Assembly (NCBI GenBank): GCA_947044405.1
Contig: CAMRHE010000332.1
Span: forward strand, 496,001 to 560,000
From: Leptodactylus fallax
Lineage: Eukaryota > Chordata > Amphibia > Anura > Leptodactylidae
Direction: 5' to 3'
DNA: 64,000 nt
Shown here: positions 41,746 to 53,191 of the stretch, piece after piece
Numbering within the stretch: position 1 is the first letter of the stretch
Layout of the letters: every line of letters starts with the position of its first letter
The notes under the pieces: generated by a model
Seen by the model: the letters and a program-made list of their open reading frames with translations, nothing else
What the model was told of the DNA's origin: nothing
Databases searched by the model: none
Position numbers and translations under genes: made by a program

Positions 41746-43509
41746 CAGTGGCGTAACTAGGAATGGCTGGGCCCCAAGACGAACATTTGACATGGGGGCC
41801 CCCCCCCCCGAACCACTGCCAATCGCCCCCCCCGGATCACCCCCTCCAACTCCCCCCCCCCAAAAAAAACGCATTCCTGCGCACACTATTATGTGCCCCA
41901 TAGTGGCCCCTGCACGCAGTATCATGCCCCATAGTGGCCCCTGCATACACTATTATGCCCCATAGTGGCCCCTGCACGCAGTATCATGCCCCATAGTGGC
42001 CCCTGCACACAGTATCATGCCCCATAGTGGCCCCTGCACACAGTATCATGCCCCATAGTGGCCCCTGCACAGAGTATCATGTCCCATAGTGGCCCCTGCA
42101 CGCAGTATCATGCCCCATAGTGGCCCCTGCACACAGTATCATGCCCCATAGTGGCCCCTTCACACAGTATCATGCCCCATAGTGGCCCCTGCACAGAGTA
42201 TCATGTCCCATAGTGGCCCCTGCACACAGTATCATGTCCCATAGTGGCCCTTGCACACAGTAACATGTCCCATAGTGACCCCTGCGCTGAGTATTTTGCC
42301 CCATAGTGGCCCCTGCACACAGTATCATGTCCCATAGTGGCCCCTGCACACAGTATCATGTCCCATAGTGGCCCCTGCACACAGTAACATGTCCCATAGT
42401 GGCCCCTGCACACAGTATCATGTCCCATAGTGGCCCCTGCACACAGTATCATGTCCCATAGTGACCCCTGCGCTGAGTATTTTGCCCCATAGTGGCCCCT
42501 GCACACAGTATCATGTCCCATAGTGGCCCCTGCACACAGTATCATGTCCCATAGTGGCCCCTGCACACAGTATCATGCCCCATAGTGGCCCCTGCACACA
42601 GTATCATGTCCCATAGTGGCCCCTGCACACAGTAACGTCCCATAGTGGCCCCTGCACACAGTATCATGTCCCATAGTGGCCCCTGCACACAGTATCATGT
42701 CCCATAGTGACCCCTGCACTGAGTATTTTGCCCCATAGTGGCCCCTGCACTGAGTATTTTGCCCCATAGTGGCCCCTGCACACATTATTATATCCCATAG
42801 TGGCCCCTGCACACACTATTATTCCCCATAGTGGCCCCTGCACTGAGTATTTTGCCCCATAGAGGCCCCTGCACACAGTATTATGCCCCATAGTGGACCA
42901 CCCATGAACAATTATTATACTCTGGAGTCTTTTCAGACCCCAGAGTATAATGATCGGAGACCCAGGGGAGGATAGAAACATAAAAAAACAATGTTACTTA
43001 CCTATTCTTCGCTCTGGTCCACTCCCTGCTGCTTCGGCCGCCTTCAACGTTGGACCAGGCCAGCGTCACGTGATGCGGGCAAGGCGTCGCGACGCAAAAT
43101 GACGTCGGGGACGTCACCAAATAGGCCAGAAACCTGGAGAAGTGCAGGAGAGGTAAGTACATTGTTTTTTATGTTCCCTCACCTCCCCTGGGCCTCCAAT
43201 TATTATACTCCGGGGTCTTTTGAAAGACCCCGGAGTATAATGATAGCAGTGATTCTGGGATTCGGCCCGCGGCCTCACATACCGATCCCCGCTCCTGCTC
43301 ACAGCCGCCTCCGCAGAATTGGAAGTGCAGGCAGCCGTGAGCGGGACCCCGGGGAACGGTAAGTATATAGGGCCCGTTACCTGCTGGGGTTACTCCAGCA
43401 GGTAACGGCCTATTAAAAAAAAAAAAACCATCGGGGGCCCGCGGGGCCCTGTAATGTCCCGGGCCCTGTGGCAGCTGCTACCGCTGCTACCCCGGTAGTT
43501 ACGCCCCTG
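41746..43509. mobile_element. hAT-type non-autonomous element with internal minisatellite
   Basis: An 8-bp target duplication GTCAACCT lies at 41738-41745 and 43510-43517. Inverted ends CAGTGGCGTAACTA and TAGTTACGCCCCTG. The interior consists of a 30-bp tandem array (41880-42900) and two palindromes (about 42907-42950 and 43198-43245). There is no transposase. The 8-bp duplication supports the hAT superfamily. Confidence 0.88.
41880..42900. repeat. 30-bp minisatellite, about 34 copies, inside the hAT element
   Basis: Unit CCATAGTGGCCCCTGCACAC plus AGTATCATGT, with variants (AGTAACATGT, GAGTATTTTGC). Open frames across it are a by-product of the unit length. Confidence 0.95.
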
Positions 43510-43517
43510 GTCAACCT

Positions 43518-44530
43518 CCATGCCGCTAGCTGGTGCATCTTGAGGTTCCGATGCTGAAACTCGTTCTGGTAGAGCAGGTCTGGGAGAAGGAATAGTTTCC
43601 AGGATTTCTCCGTCGAAAGATGGAGTAATAGGGGAAATCATGTCCATCTTAGCCAAAATGGAATGATGAGTATGGCCTGCACCTGTTCCTTCTAAATCTT
43701 CCTGAGAAGTGTAGGTATGAGTTGGAAGGGAGGAAAGGTCTAGATCAGCTCCTGTTTCCAGGACCTAGCTAGGTCACCCAGAAAGGTGGGATTATCTTAT
43801 CTGCTAAGTGACGCCAACCTGAGAGTTTTCTTGTTGGATCTGGATGCAAATACGTCTATGGTCGGCTGACCCCATCTGGCTGCTATCTGATTGAACAGCT
43901 CTTGCTTCAAACTCCATTTGCTTGGTAACATTAGGTTCCTGCTGAGCCAGTCTGCTTTCCAGTTTATGGATTCCTTCAAGTGTACAGCGGATCGGGAAAA
44001 CAGATGTTTTTCTTCCCACATGAAGATCTTTCTGCATTGTTTGATCAGAAGAGGACTCCTCATTCAGTTCAGTTTGTTCAGGTAGAAGACCGTTGAGATT
44101 TGTCTACTTGACCAAGAACTTCTTTCCCCTGTAAGAGGTGTTGGAAGTGCAGTAGATCCAGTCTGACTGATTTCATCTCTTTGAAATTCAAGGGTAACTG
44201 TCTCTTTAGATGTGACCAGGTACCGAGAGCTCCCTCTCCTGTTCTGGATGCATCTGTGGTAACAATATAATGAGATCTGGGATGTAGGGAGCTCCCTGAC
44301 AGGTTGCATGGCCTGAGCCACCACATAAAGTCCACCTTGGTCTGAGGGAGATCTTCATGTAGGAGTACAAATATCTGTGGATCCTGTTCCAGTGGTACAT
44401 TATATTCTCTTGGAGAATTCTGAATTAAAATAAAAATGAATGAAAAGACTTTCATGGCCACCCTTAGAAGAACCTTGTGCTGATGAATAAGAACGTTGAC
44501 CCCTTTCTCAGGCTGCACACTCTGTCTTTG
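43518..44530 (-). pseudogene. DIRS RNase H / RT C-terminal remnant
   Basis: 44518-44078 encode DFMWWLRPCNLSG, then IVTTDASRTGEGALG (the RNase H DAS motif) and QGKEVLGQVD. 44063-43797 continue with INWKADWLSR and PTIDVFASR, typical of the end of DIRS RT/RH. The frame is broken at about 44070. Confidence 0.75.
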
Positions 44531-45197
44531 GAGAGAGATATGAAGAGTCTAGTGCAAACCCCAGGAGCGATGAATTATATATTTGTTACACTCTGTCTTG
44601 TTATATTTTAACTTTTGTGTTAATTGTCATAGTGGTGTTTAGTTTCCAACATGATCCACAAGCCAGGATACAGATGGTTAGCTAAGTCCCAGAATGGGAA
44701 TTAAGTAAGGACAGATACTAATTAGCACGTCATTGTATGTGGATGGTAGCCAGACGTCGCAACTCCAGGTGTCAGTCAAAGCATGGCATATTCCCAAAAA
44801 TAAGTCTTATCTCTCTGGGTTTAATGAGGTTCCAGGAAGTGGGTAGAGCTTAGAGTCCTTTTAGAATTCGAAGAGGTACATGAACTTATGGTCAGATATG
44901 TTGGAGCTACAGCTTAGCATGTCATCTGTCCCCCCAGGCTAAAAACAGGTCCGTTCTGTTTATTCCCAATTTATTTTTACATTGTTTTATGTATTTGCCC
45001 TTCTTGTTACATCCATTTTGTTAAGCACTGTACTTTTTGTGTATATTAAATCTAAAATGTTGCTTAGGGTTGTTACCCTTTTCCATGCTGTTGTTGTGAG
45101 TGCTTTGGGTATATTGGTGTCGCGCCTACCATAGAGTGGCAGTGTGAATGTGTGATTGTAGAAGGTCACTTCATTCCTGTGTAGCCTAGTGTGATAG
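44531..45197. other. gene-free stretch between DIRS parts
   Basis: No DIRS homology or gene recognised; probably a later insertion. Confidence 0.4.
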
Positions 45198-45259
45198 GTG
45201 AGTTGGAAGGGAGCACGGAAACAGGGTCCTCTTACATGGGGGCTCTCAGGAACCAATCG

Positions 45260-46255
45260 TCTAGATAAAAAGGTGCCATGCATCATCAGAGCTGCAGCTA
45301 ACACCATGATAATCTTGGAGAAAACCCAAGAGGTGGTGGAAATTATTAAGAGTAGGCATGTAAATTGTAGGTGAAGAACTTCTTTGTTCTTTAGGACAGC
45401 CAGTCTTAGCAATCTTCTGTGAGAAGGAAGTGACACCTTTGTCTTCTGCTAGAGATTCTAGGATTGGGGGTAATTGAGGACCAAATAACCCTTTGGTCAA
45501 AAAGGCAAGGAACAGAAATTATTCCTAGAAACCACATCTCCTGCCAACTGTTTCAGCCATATGACTCTTCTGCCTGCATTGGCTAGCACCATGGTTCTAA
45601 AAAGAGAGTTTCAGAACGTCTATCAGATAATCGCACAAAAAGTCAGAAGCCATCTTGAGGTGAGGAATAGTTTAAAGCATCTCATGTCTTGAGACACCTT
45701 CTTGGATGTCATTAGCAAGTTAACAGATGAGAACTGACTGTCCTAGTGACTGAGGTGACTGTTACTGGTGCTTTACATGGAGATGCTGACTTAGAATATA
45801 GCCTCTACAGATGGAAATCAGTCTTCCTGTCCATCTGATCTTTAAGGAGAAAGGACTGGTCTGCTGGGAAAACAGATGTCTGGCAACCGCCAAGTCCACC
45901 TTGGGAGGAGATTTGAGCTGAAGAGGAGGTCTTGATAGAGTCACAGGATTCTTAATGAGCAGATGTGGCCCCCTGAAAATCCTGCTGACAGCTGGAGCAT
46001 AGTCTGTGTCTGCTCTTTCTGCTTCTCTTCCCAGAAGAGGGATGACTGGATATCTGCATAAGAAAGTACTTTAAATAACCCGGCAGTCTTGTGAGATGAC
46101 AGTTTGTACCTATCTCCAGTCCCAACCCTCCTTCCAAGCTGAGCTTGGCAACCAGCAGCGTCTCCCCCCAGTGACGTCAGCCCTATGACAACCTGATGGT
46201 GTCTGGCTAGAAGGCAAAGAGCGACTGAATCAGCTTGGTAGAGACATCTCACCAC
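45260..46255 (-). pseudogene. DIRS gag-like remnant
   Basis: Minus strand: MVRCLYQADSVALCLLARHH, then SRPPLQLKSPPKVDLAVARH and a downstream segment with ANDIQEGVSRHEML, matching in style the N-terminal ORF of frog DIRS elements (PPVD.PVARL). It has several frameshifts and stops. A near-identical copy is at 48323-49318. Confidence 0.6.
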
Positions 46256-46265
46256 ACGGGAGGTT

Positions 46266-46697
46266 AAAGAGGACCTTTCACCACCTCCAACTCCAAGTCC
46301 AGCTCTTTACATCATTTAATAGCTGCTGCTCCACTGATTCTGGCACAGCTGGAATTTTTGTCTCTAGACCCACCATTCCCGAGCAATCAATACTGGTAGT
46401 TTTGGTGCCTGATATGCTATTTAGTCTCTGTACTGTCAGGAGGGCGGTGTCAGACAGGAACAGACAAGGGGTGTGATTCTGAGCTAAGACAGTGGCTGCC
46501 TCTGATTGGAGCTCTGAATCACACCCCCCCGTCTGACACTGCCCGCCTGACAGTACATCAGGAACCAAAACTACCTGTACTTGTTGCTTGGGTATGGTGG
46601 GGGCTAGAGAGAAAATCCCAACTGCCCTGGAATCAGTGGAGTGACAACTAATAACAGGTGCTAAGAACTGGAATTGGTGGAGGTGGTGAAAGGTCAT
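46266..46697. mobile_element. fold-back MITE, copy 1
   Basis: Ends AAAGAGGACCTTTCACCACC and GGTGGTGAAAGGTCATCT are inverted, and the interior is also largely palindromic (GGTGTCAGACAGG / GTCTGACACTGCC). Related copies are at 49329-49760 (duplication) and 56846-57296. Confidence 0.75.
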
Positions 46698-47159
46698 CTA
46701 AGTAAAATAGCCCAAGGAATGCAAATATTATTAAAGAATACTTGAAAATTTGTTGTGGTCAGTATTACCCAGGTGACCCCCAACCTCCACTTTTGATATT
46801 CTGATATTTTAACAACAGCCAATGGTATTAGCATGTTAATTGGTATTTGCTAGTTTAATTTACTTGTTACAATTATTGTGACTGTATATGTTTAGTAACA
46901 ATATCATATGTAATGATAAATCATTTCTCACATTCTGAATACAATATTCATATGAATGGGACATAAGGAGTTAACTCTACTCACTGCTGACATACATTTA
47001 TACCTTGTTACACAAGGGTGTGTCATGGGTATAAACTATATTGGTGTTATCCATTCATAGTGATAGGAATATCTAAGTTCCTAAGATTCACCTACACTAT
47101 AAATGATTCACAGACATAGGGAGCAACGCACATATACATGCAGGGAGGGCTGGGATTAC
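46698..47159. other. gene-free stretch before the 63-bp minisatellite
   Basis: No gene or repeat family recognised. It is duplicated at 49761-50222. Confidence 0.4.
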
Positions 47160-48260
47160 TGTTCCAGGTTATCTTCTCATACATGTAGTGTCCTCCTGAT
47201 AACCAGCCATGATGTCCTTATTGTGGTCAGGTTATCTTCTCATACATGTAGTGTCCCCTCCTGATAACCAGCCATGATGTCCTTATTGTGGTCGGGTTAT
47301 CTTCTCATACGTGTAGTGTCCCCTCCTGATAACCAGCCATGATGTCCTTATTGTGGTCGGGTTATCTTCTCATACATGTAGTGTCCTCCTGATAACCAGC
47401 CATGATGTCCTTATTGTGGTCGGGTTATCTTCTCATACATGTAGTGTCCCTCCTGATAACCAGCCATGATGTCCTTATTGTGGTCAGGTTATCTTCTCAT
47501 ACATGTAGTGTCTTCCTGATAACCAGCCATGATGTCCTTATTGTGGTCGGGTTATCTTCTCATACATGTAGTGTCCTCCTGATAACCAGCCATGATGTCC
47601 TTATTGTGGTCGGGTTATCTTCTCATACATGTAGTGTCCTCCTGATAACCAGCCATGATGTCCTTATTGTGATCGGGTTATCTTCTCATACATGTAGTGT
47701 CCTCCTGATAACAGCCATGATGTCCTTATTGTGGTCGGGTTATCTTCTCATACATGTAGTGTCCTCCTGATAACCAGCCATGCTGTCCTTATTGTGGTCA
47801 GGTTATCTTCTCATACATGTAGTGTCCTCCTGATAACCAGCCATGATGTCCTTATTGTGGTCGGGTTATCTTCTCATACATGTAGTGTCCCTCCTGATAA
47901 CCAGCCATGATGGCCTTATTGTGGTCGGGTTATCTTTTCATACATGTAGTGTCCTCCTGATAACCAGCCATGATGTCCTTATTGTGGTTGGGTTATCTTC
48001 TCATACATGTAGTGTCCTCCTGATAACCAGCCATGATGTCCTTATTGTGGTCGGGTTGTCTTCTCATACATGTAGTGTCCTCCTGATAACCAGCCATGAT
48101 GTCCTTAGTGTGGTCGGGTTATCTTCTCATACATGTAGTGTCCTCCTGATAACCAGCCATGATGTCCTTATTGTGGTCGGGTTATCTTCTCATACATGTA
48201 GTGTCCTCCTGATAACCAGCCATGATGTCCTTATTGTGGTCAGGTTATCTTCTCATACAT
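47160..48260. repeat. 63-bp minisatellite, array 1 (~17 copies)
   Basis: Unit begins TTATCTTCTCATACATGTAG and continues TGTCCTCCTGATAACCAGCC. Unit length 63 (62-65 in variants) is divisible by three, giving long spurious open frames on the plus strand. Confidence 0.95.
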
Positions 48261-51200
48261 GTGAGTTGGAAGGGAGCACGGAAACAGGGTCCTCTTACAT
48301 GGGGGCTCTCAGGCACCAATCGTCTAGATAAAAAGGTGCCATGCATCATCAGAGCTGCAGCTAACACCATGATAATCTTGGAGAAAACCCAAGGGGTGGT
48401 GGAAATTATTAAGAGTAGGCATGTAAATTGTAGGTGAAGAACTTCTTTGTTCTTTAGGACAGCCAGTCTTAGCAATCTTCTGTGAGAAGTAAGTGACACC
48501 TTTGTCTTCTGCTAGTGATTCTAGGATTGGGGGTAATTGAGGACCAAATAACCCTTTGGTCAAAAAGGCAAGGAACAGAAATTATTCCTAGAAACCACAT
48601 CTCCTGCCAACTGTTTCAGCCATATGACTCTTCTGCCTGCATTGGCTAGCACCATGGTTCTAAAAAGAGAGTTTCAGAACGTCTATCAGATAATCGCACA
48701 AAAAGTCAGAAGCCATCTTGAGGTGAGGAATAGTTTAAAGCATCTCATGTCTTGAGACACCTTCTTGGATGTCATTAGCAAGTTAACAGATGAGAACTGA
48801 CTGTCCTAGTGACTGAGGTGACTGTTACTGGTGCTTTACATGGAGATGCTGACTTAGAATATAGCCTCTACAGATGGAAATCAGTCTTCCTGTCCATCTG
48901 ATCTTTAAGGAGAAAGGACTGGTCTGCTGGGAAAACAGATGTCTGGCAACCGCCAAGTCCACCTTGGGAGGAGATTTGAACTGAAGAGGAGGTCTTGATA
49001 GAGTCACAGGATTCTTAATGAGCAGATGTGGCCCCCTGAAAATCCTGATGACAGCTGGAGCATAGTCTGTGTCTGCTCTTTCTGCTTCTCTTCCCAGAAG
49101 AGGGATGACTGGATATCTGCATAAGAAAGTACTTTAAATAACCCGGCAGTCTTGTGAGATGACAGTTTGTACCTATCTCCAGTCCCAACCCTCCTTCCAA
49201 GCAGAGCTTGGCAACCAGCAGCGTCTCCCCCCAGTGACGTCAGCCCTATGACAACCTGATGGTGTCTGGCTAGAAGGCAAAGAGCGACTGAATCAGCTTG
49301 GTAGAGACATCTCACCACACGGGAGGTTAAAGAGGACCTTTCACCACCTCCAACTCCAAGTCCAGCTCTTTACATCATTTAATAGCTACTGCTCCACTGA
49401 TTCTGGCACAGCTGGAATTTTTGTCTCTAGACCCACCATTCCCGAGCAATCAATACTGGTAGTTTTGGTGCCTGATATGCTATTTAGTCTCTGTACTGTC
49501 AGGAGGGCGGTGTCAGACAGGAACAGACAAGGGGTGTGATTCTGAGCTAAGACAGTGGCTGCCTCTGATTGGAGCTCTGAATCACACCCCCCCGTCTGAC
49601 ACTGCCCGCCTGACAGTACATCAGGAACCAAAACTACCTGTACTTGTTGCTTGGGTATGGTGGGGGCTAGAGAGAAAATCCCAACTGCCCTGGAATCAGT
49701 GGAGTGACAACTAATAACAGGTGCTAAGAACTGGAATTGGTGGAGGTGGTGAAAGGTCATCTAAGTAAAATAGCCCAAGGAATGCAAATATTATTAAAGG
49801 ATACTTGAAAATTTGTTGTGGTCAGTATTACCCAGGTGACCCCCAACCTCCACTTTTGATATTCTGATATTTTAACAACAGCCAATGGTATTAGCATGTT
49901 AATTGGTATTTGCTAGTTTAATTTACTTGTTACAATTATTGTGACTGTATATGTTTAGTAACAATATCATATGTAATGATAAATCATTTCTCACATTCTG
50001 AATACAATATTCATATGAATGGGACATAAGGAGTTAACTCTACTCACTGCTGACATACATTTATACCTTGTTACACAAGGGTGTGTCATGGGTATAAACT
50101 ATATTGGTGTTATCCATTTATAGTGATAGGAATATCTAAGTTCCTAAGACTCACCTACACTATAAATGATTCACAGACATAGGGAGCAACGCACATATAC
50201 ATGCAGGGAGGGCTGGGATTACTGTTCCAGGTTATCTTCTCATACATGTTGTGTCCTCCTGATAACCAGCCATGATGTCCTTATTGTGGTCAGGTTATCT
50301 TCTCATACATGTAGTGTCCCTCCTGATAACCAGCCATGTTGTCCTTATTGTGGTCGGGTTATCTTCTCATACATGTAGTGTCCTCCTGATATCCAGCCAT
50401 GATGTCCTTATTGTGGTCAGGTTATCTTCTCATACACGTAGTGTCCTCCTGATAACCAGCCATGATGTCCTTATTGTGGTCAGGTTATCTTCTCATACAT
50501 GTAGTGTCCCTCCTGATAACCAGCCATGATGTCCTTATTGTGGTCGGGTTATCTTCTCATACATGTAGTGTCTTCCTGATAACCAGCCATGATGTCCTTA
50601 TTGTGGTCGGGTTATCTTCTCATACATGTAGTGTCCTCCTGATAACCAGCCATGATGTCCTTATTGTGGTCGGGTTATCTTCTCATACATGTAGTGTCCT
50701 CCTGATAACAGCCATGATGTCCTTATTGTGGTCGGGTTATCTTCTCATACATGTAGTGTCCTCCTGATAACCAGCCATGCTGTCCTTATTGTGGTCAGGT
50801 TATCTTCTCATACATGTAGTGTCTTCCTGATAACCAGCCATGATGTCCTTATTGTGGTCGGGTTATCTTCTCATACATGTAGTGTCCCTCCTGATAACCA
50901 GCCATGATGGCCTTATTGTGGTCGGGTTATCTTTTCATACATGTAGTGTCCTCCTGATAACCAGCCATGATGTCCTTATTGTGGTTGGGTTATCTTCTCA
51001 TACATGTAGTGTCCTCCTGATAACCAGCCATGATGTCCTTATTGTGGTCGGGTTGTCTTCTCATACATGTAGTGTCCTCCTGATAACCAGCCATGATGTC
51101 CTTAGTGTGGTCGGGTTATCTTCTCATACATGTAGTGTCCTCCTGATAACCAGCCATGATGTCCTTATTGTGGTCGGGTTATCTTCTCATACATGTAGTG

Positions 51201-51323
51201 TCCTCCTGATAACCAGCCATGATGTCCTTATTGTGGTCAGGTTATCTTCTCATACATGTAGTGTCCCTCCTGATAACCAGCCATGATGTCCTTATTGTGG
51301 TCGGGTTATCTTCTCATACATGT
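48261..51323. repeat. 3,063-bp tandem duplication, copy 2
   Basis: Second copy of 45198-48260. Contains DIRS gag remnant 48323-49318, MITE 49329-49760 and the start of minisatellite array 2. Confidence 0.9.
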
Positions 51324-52268
51324 AGTGTCGTCCTGATAACCAGCCATGATGTCCTTATTGTGGTCGGGTTATCTTCTCATACATGTAGTGTCGTCCTGAT
51401 AACCAGCCATGATGTCCTTATTGTGGTCAGGTTATCTTCTCATATATGTAGTGTCCTCCTGATAACCAGCCATGATGTCCTTATTGTGGTCGGGTTATCT
51501 TCTCATACATGTAGTGTCGTCCTGATAACCAGCCATGATGTCCTTATTGTGGTCGGGTTATCTTCTCATACATGTAGTGTCCTCCTGATAACCAGCCATG
51601 ATGTCCTTATTGTGGTCGGGTTATCTTCTCATACATGTAGTGTCCCCTCCTGATAACCAGCCATGATGTCCTTATTGTGGTCAGGTTATCTTCTCATACA
51701 TGTAGTGTCCCCTCCTGATAACCAGCCATGATGTCCTTATTGTGGTCGGGTTATCTTCTCATACATGTAGTGTCCTCCTGATAACCAGCCATGATGTCCT
51801 TATTGTGGTCAGGTTATCTTCTCATATATGTAGTGTCCTCCTGATAACCAGCCATGATGTCCTTATTGTGGTCAGGTTATCTTCTCATACATGTAGTGTC
51901 CTCCTGATAACCAGCCATGATGTCCTTATTGTGGTCGGGTTATCTTCTCATACATGTAGTGTCCCTTCTGATAACCAGCCATGATGTCCTTATTGTGGTC
52001 GGGTTATCTTCTCATACATGTAGTGTCCCTCCTGATAACCAGCCATGATGTCCTTATTGTGGTCGGGTTATCTTCTCATACATGTAGTGTCCTCCTGATA
52101 ACCAGACATGATGTCCTTATTGTGGTCAGGTTATCTTCTCATACATGTAGTGTCCCTCCTGATAACCAGCCATGATGTCCTTATTGTGGTCAGGTTATCT
52201 TCTCATACATGTAGTGTCCTCCTGATAACCAGCCATGATGTCCTTAGTGTGGTCAGGTTATCTTCTAG
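50225..52268. repeat. 63-bp minisatellite, array 2 (~32 copies)
   Basis: Same unit as 47160-48260. The first part is the duplicated array; 51324-52268 is the continuation. It stops abruptly at TTATCTTCTAGCCG. Confidence 0.95.
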
Positions 52269-52556
52269 CCGCTGGCTAGTCTTACATACCATGCTGCAAG
52301 ATATAAAAGTGATCCTGGGAGTAAATACTAAACATATATTAAATATAGAAGATGATGTATTATAATAAGAGTCAAAATATAGCCTTTATGTCCCATATTA
52401 GATATATATCAATGATATGATAATATAATAAATATATATTAAAAATATGAAATATCTAAGAGCCGCATACTGTGGATAATAGAAACCAAATTGTTTATAC
52501 CTCTATAAGTTTTCAACGGCTTCATTTAGGCCAAAATGGGCCAAGACATGGATCCT
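52269..52556. other. A/T-rich stretch, no gene
   Basis: Only TATATTA-rich sequence; nothing recognised. Confidence 0.4.
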
Positions 52557-52970
52557 AGGGTAAATTCACATGTAGGAATTTGGCACTGAATTTGGCTCCG
52601 ATTATGAGGCGGATTCTGCTTCAAATTCCGCTTGAAACCTGCCTCCCATTCATTTCAATGGGAGACAGTAGTAGAATTTTTATCCTAGCTGAAAAATAAG
52701 CTTGTTCAGAATACCCCCTGAGAAATCCTATTGAAATGAATGGGAGGTGGAAAATATACCTTTTCTGTAGGTGCAGAATTGGTCGCGGAATGTGACACGG
52801 AATTTGTGCCGGCCCAATACAGTGACACTCTTCTCCAAATTCTGCTTCAAATTCAGCATCAAAATCCTTGTTGATTTTTGTCAGGTAGAATGTGCTTCAA
52901 ATTCCTAAAGCAGAAATTTTTTGCTTGGCAAATTCAGAGTCAAACTCCTACTTGTGAACATACCCTTAAA
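52557..52970. mobile_element. MITE with GGGTATGTTCACA-type inverted ends
   Basis: Left GGGTAAATTCACATGTAGG pairs with the reverse complement of CCTACTTGTGAACATACCC on the right. Arms of about 40 bases, no coding. Confidence 0.65.
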
Positions 52971-53191
52971 GATCCAATACATTTCTATGTTTACTAGTCA
53001 GTGTCTATCTCTCGCCGAGGGATGAATTTGTTCCAGTATGTACACTTTCAGATCCATATGTTCACCCCTATGTGATATCATCAGATGGCGAGACAACTAT
53101 GATTAGTAATATTATTGTTGACGCTGAATATATGTTTATTTAGTCGGGGTAGTTCTTCCAATGTATTGCATGTTGCACTGTATAATATATA
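52971..53191. other. gene-free flank
   Basis: Nothing recognised. Confidence 0.4.

Larger units (their letters stand above)
40441..46262 (-). mobile_element. DIRS-type tyrosine-recombinase retrotransposon, decayed
   Basis: Minus-strand order is gag-like (46255-45260), RNase H and RT tail (44518-43797), tyrosine recombinase (about 41430-40780), then an inverted terminal structure: arms AAATCCAAGGCAGC (40441-40474) and GCTGTCTTGGATTTC (40652-40688). The RT core is largely missing. A hAT element (41746-43509) and a duplication at 45198 disrupt it. DIRS elements integrate through a recombinase instead of an integrase and leave no target duplication. Confidence 0.75.
45198..48260. repeat. 3,063-bp tandem duplication, copy 1
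   Basis: 45198-48260 is repeated at 48261-51323 with a constant offset of 3,063 bases (e.g. 45201 to 48264; 47101 to 50164) and only scattered single-base differences. It contains the DIRS gag remnant, the fold-back MITE and part of the 63-bp minisatellite. The junction joins minisatellite sequence to the DIRS interior. Confidence 0.9.

Noticed and set aside
42201..42981. Open frames of 79-121 codons on the minus strand with GATMGHDTVCRGHYG repeats
   Set aside because: They follow from the 30-bp minisatellite inside the hAT element, not a gene.
47402..52365. Series of open frames of 60-162 codons encoding SHDVLIVVGLSSHTC repeats
   Set aside because: They are by-products of a 63-bp tandem unit divisible by three; several units contain 1-2 base indels that break the frame.
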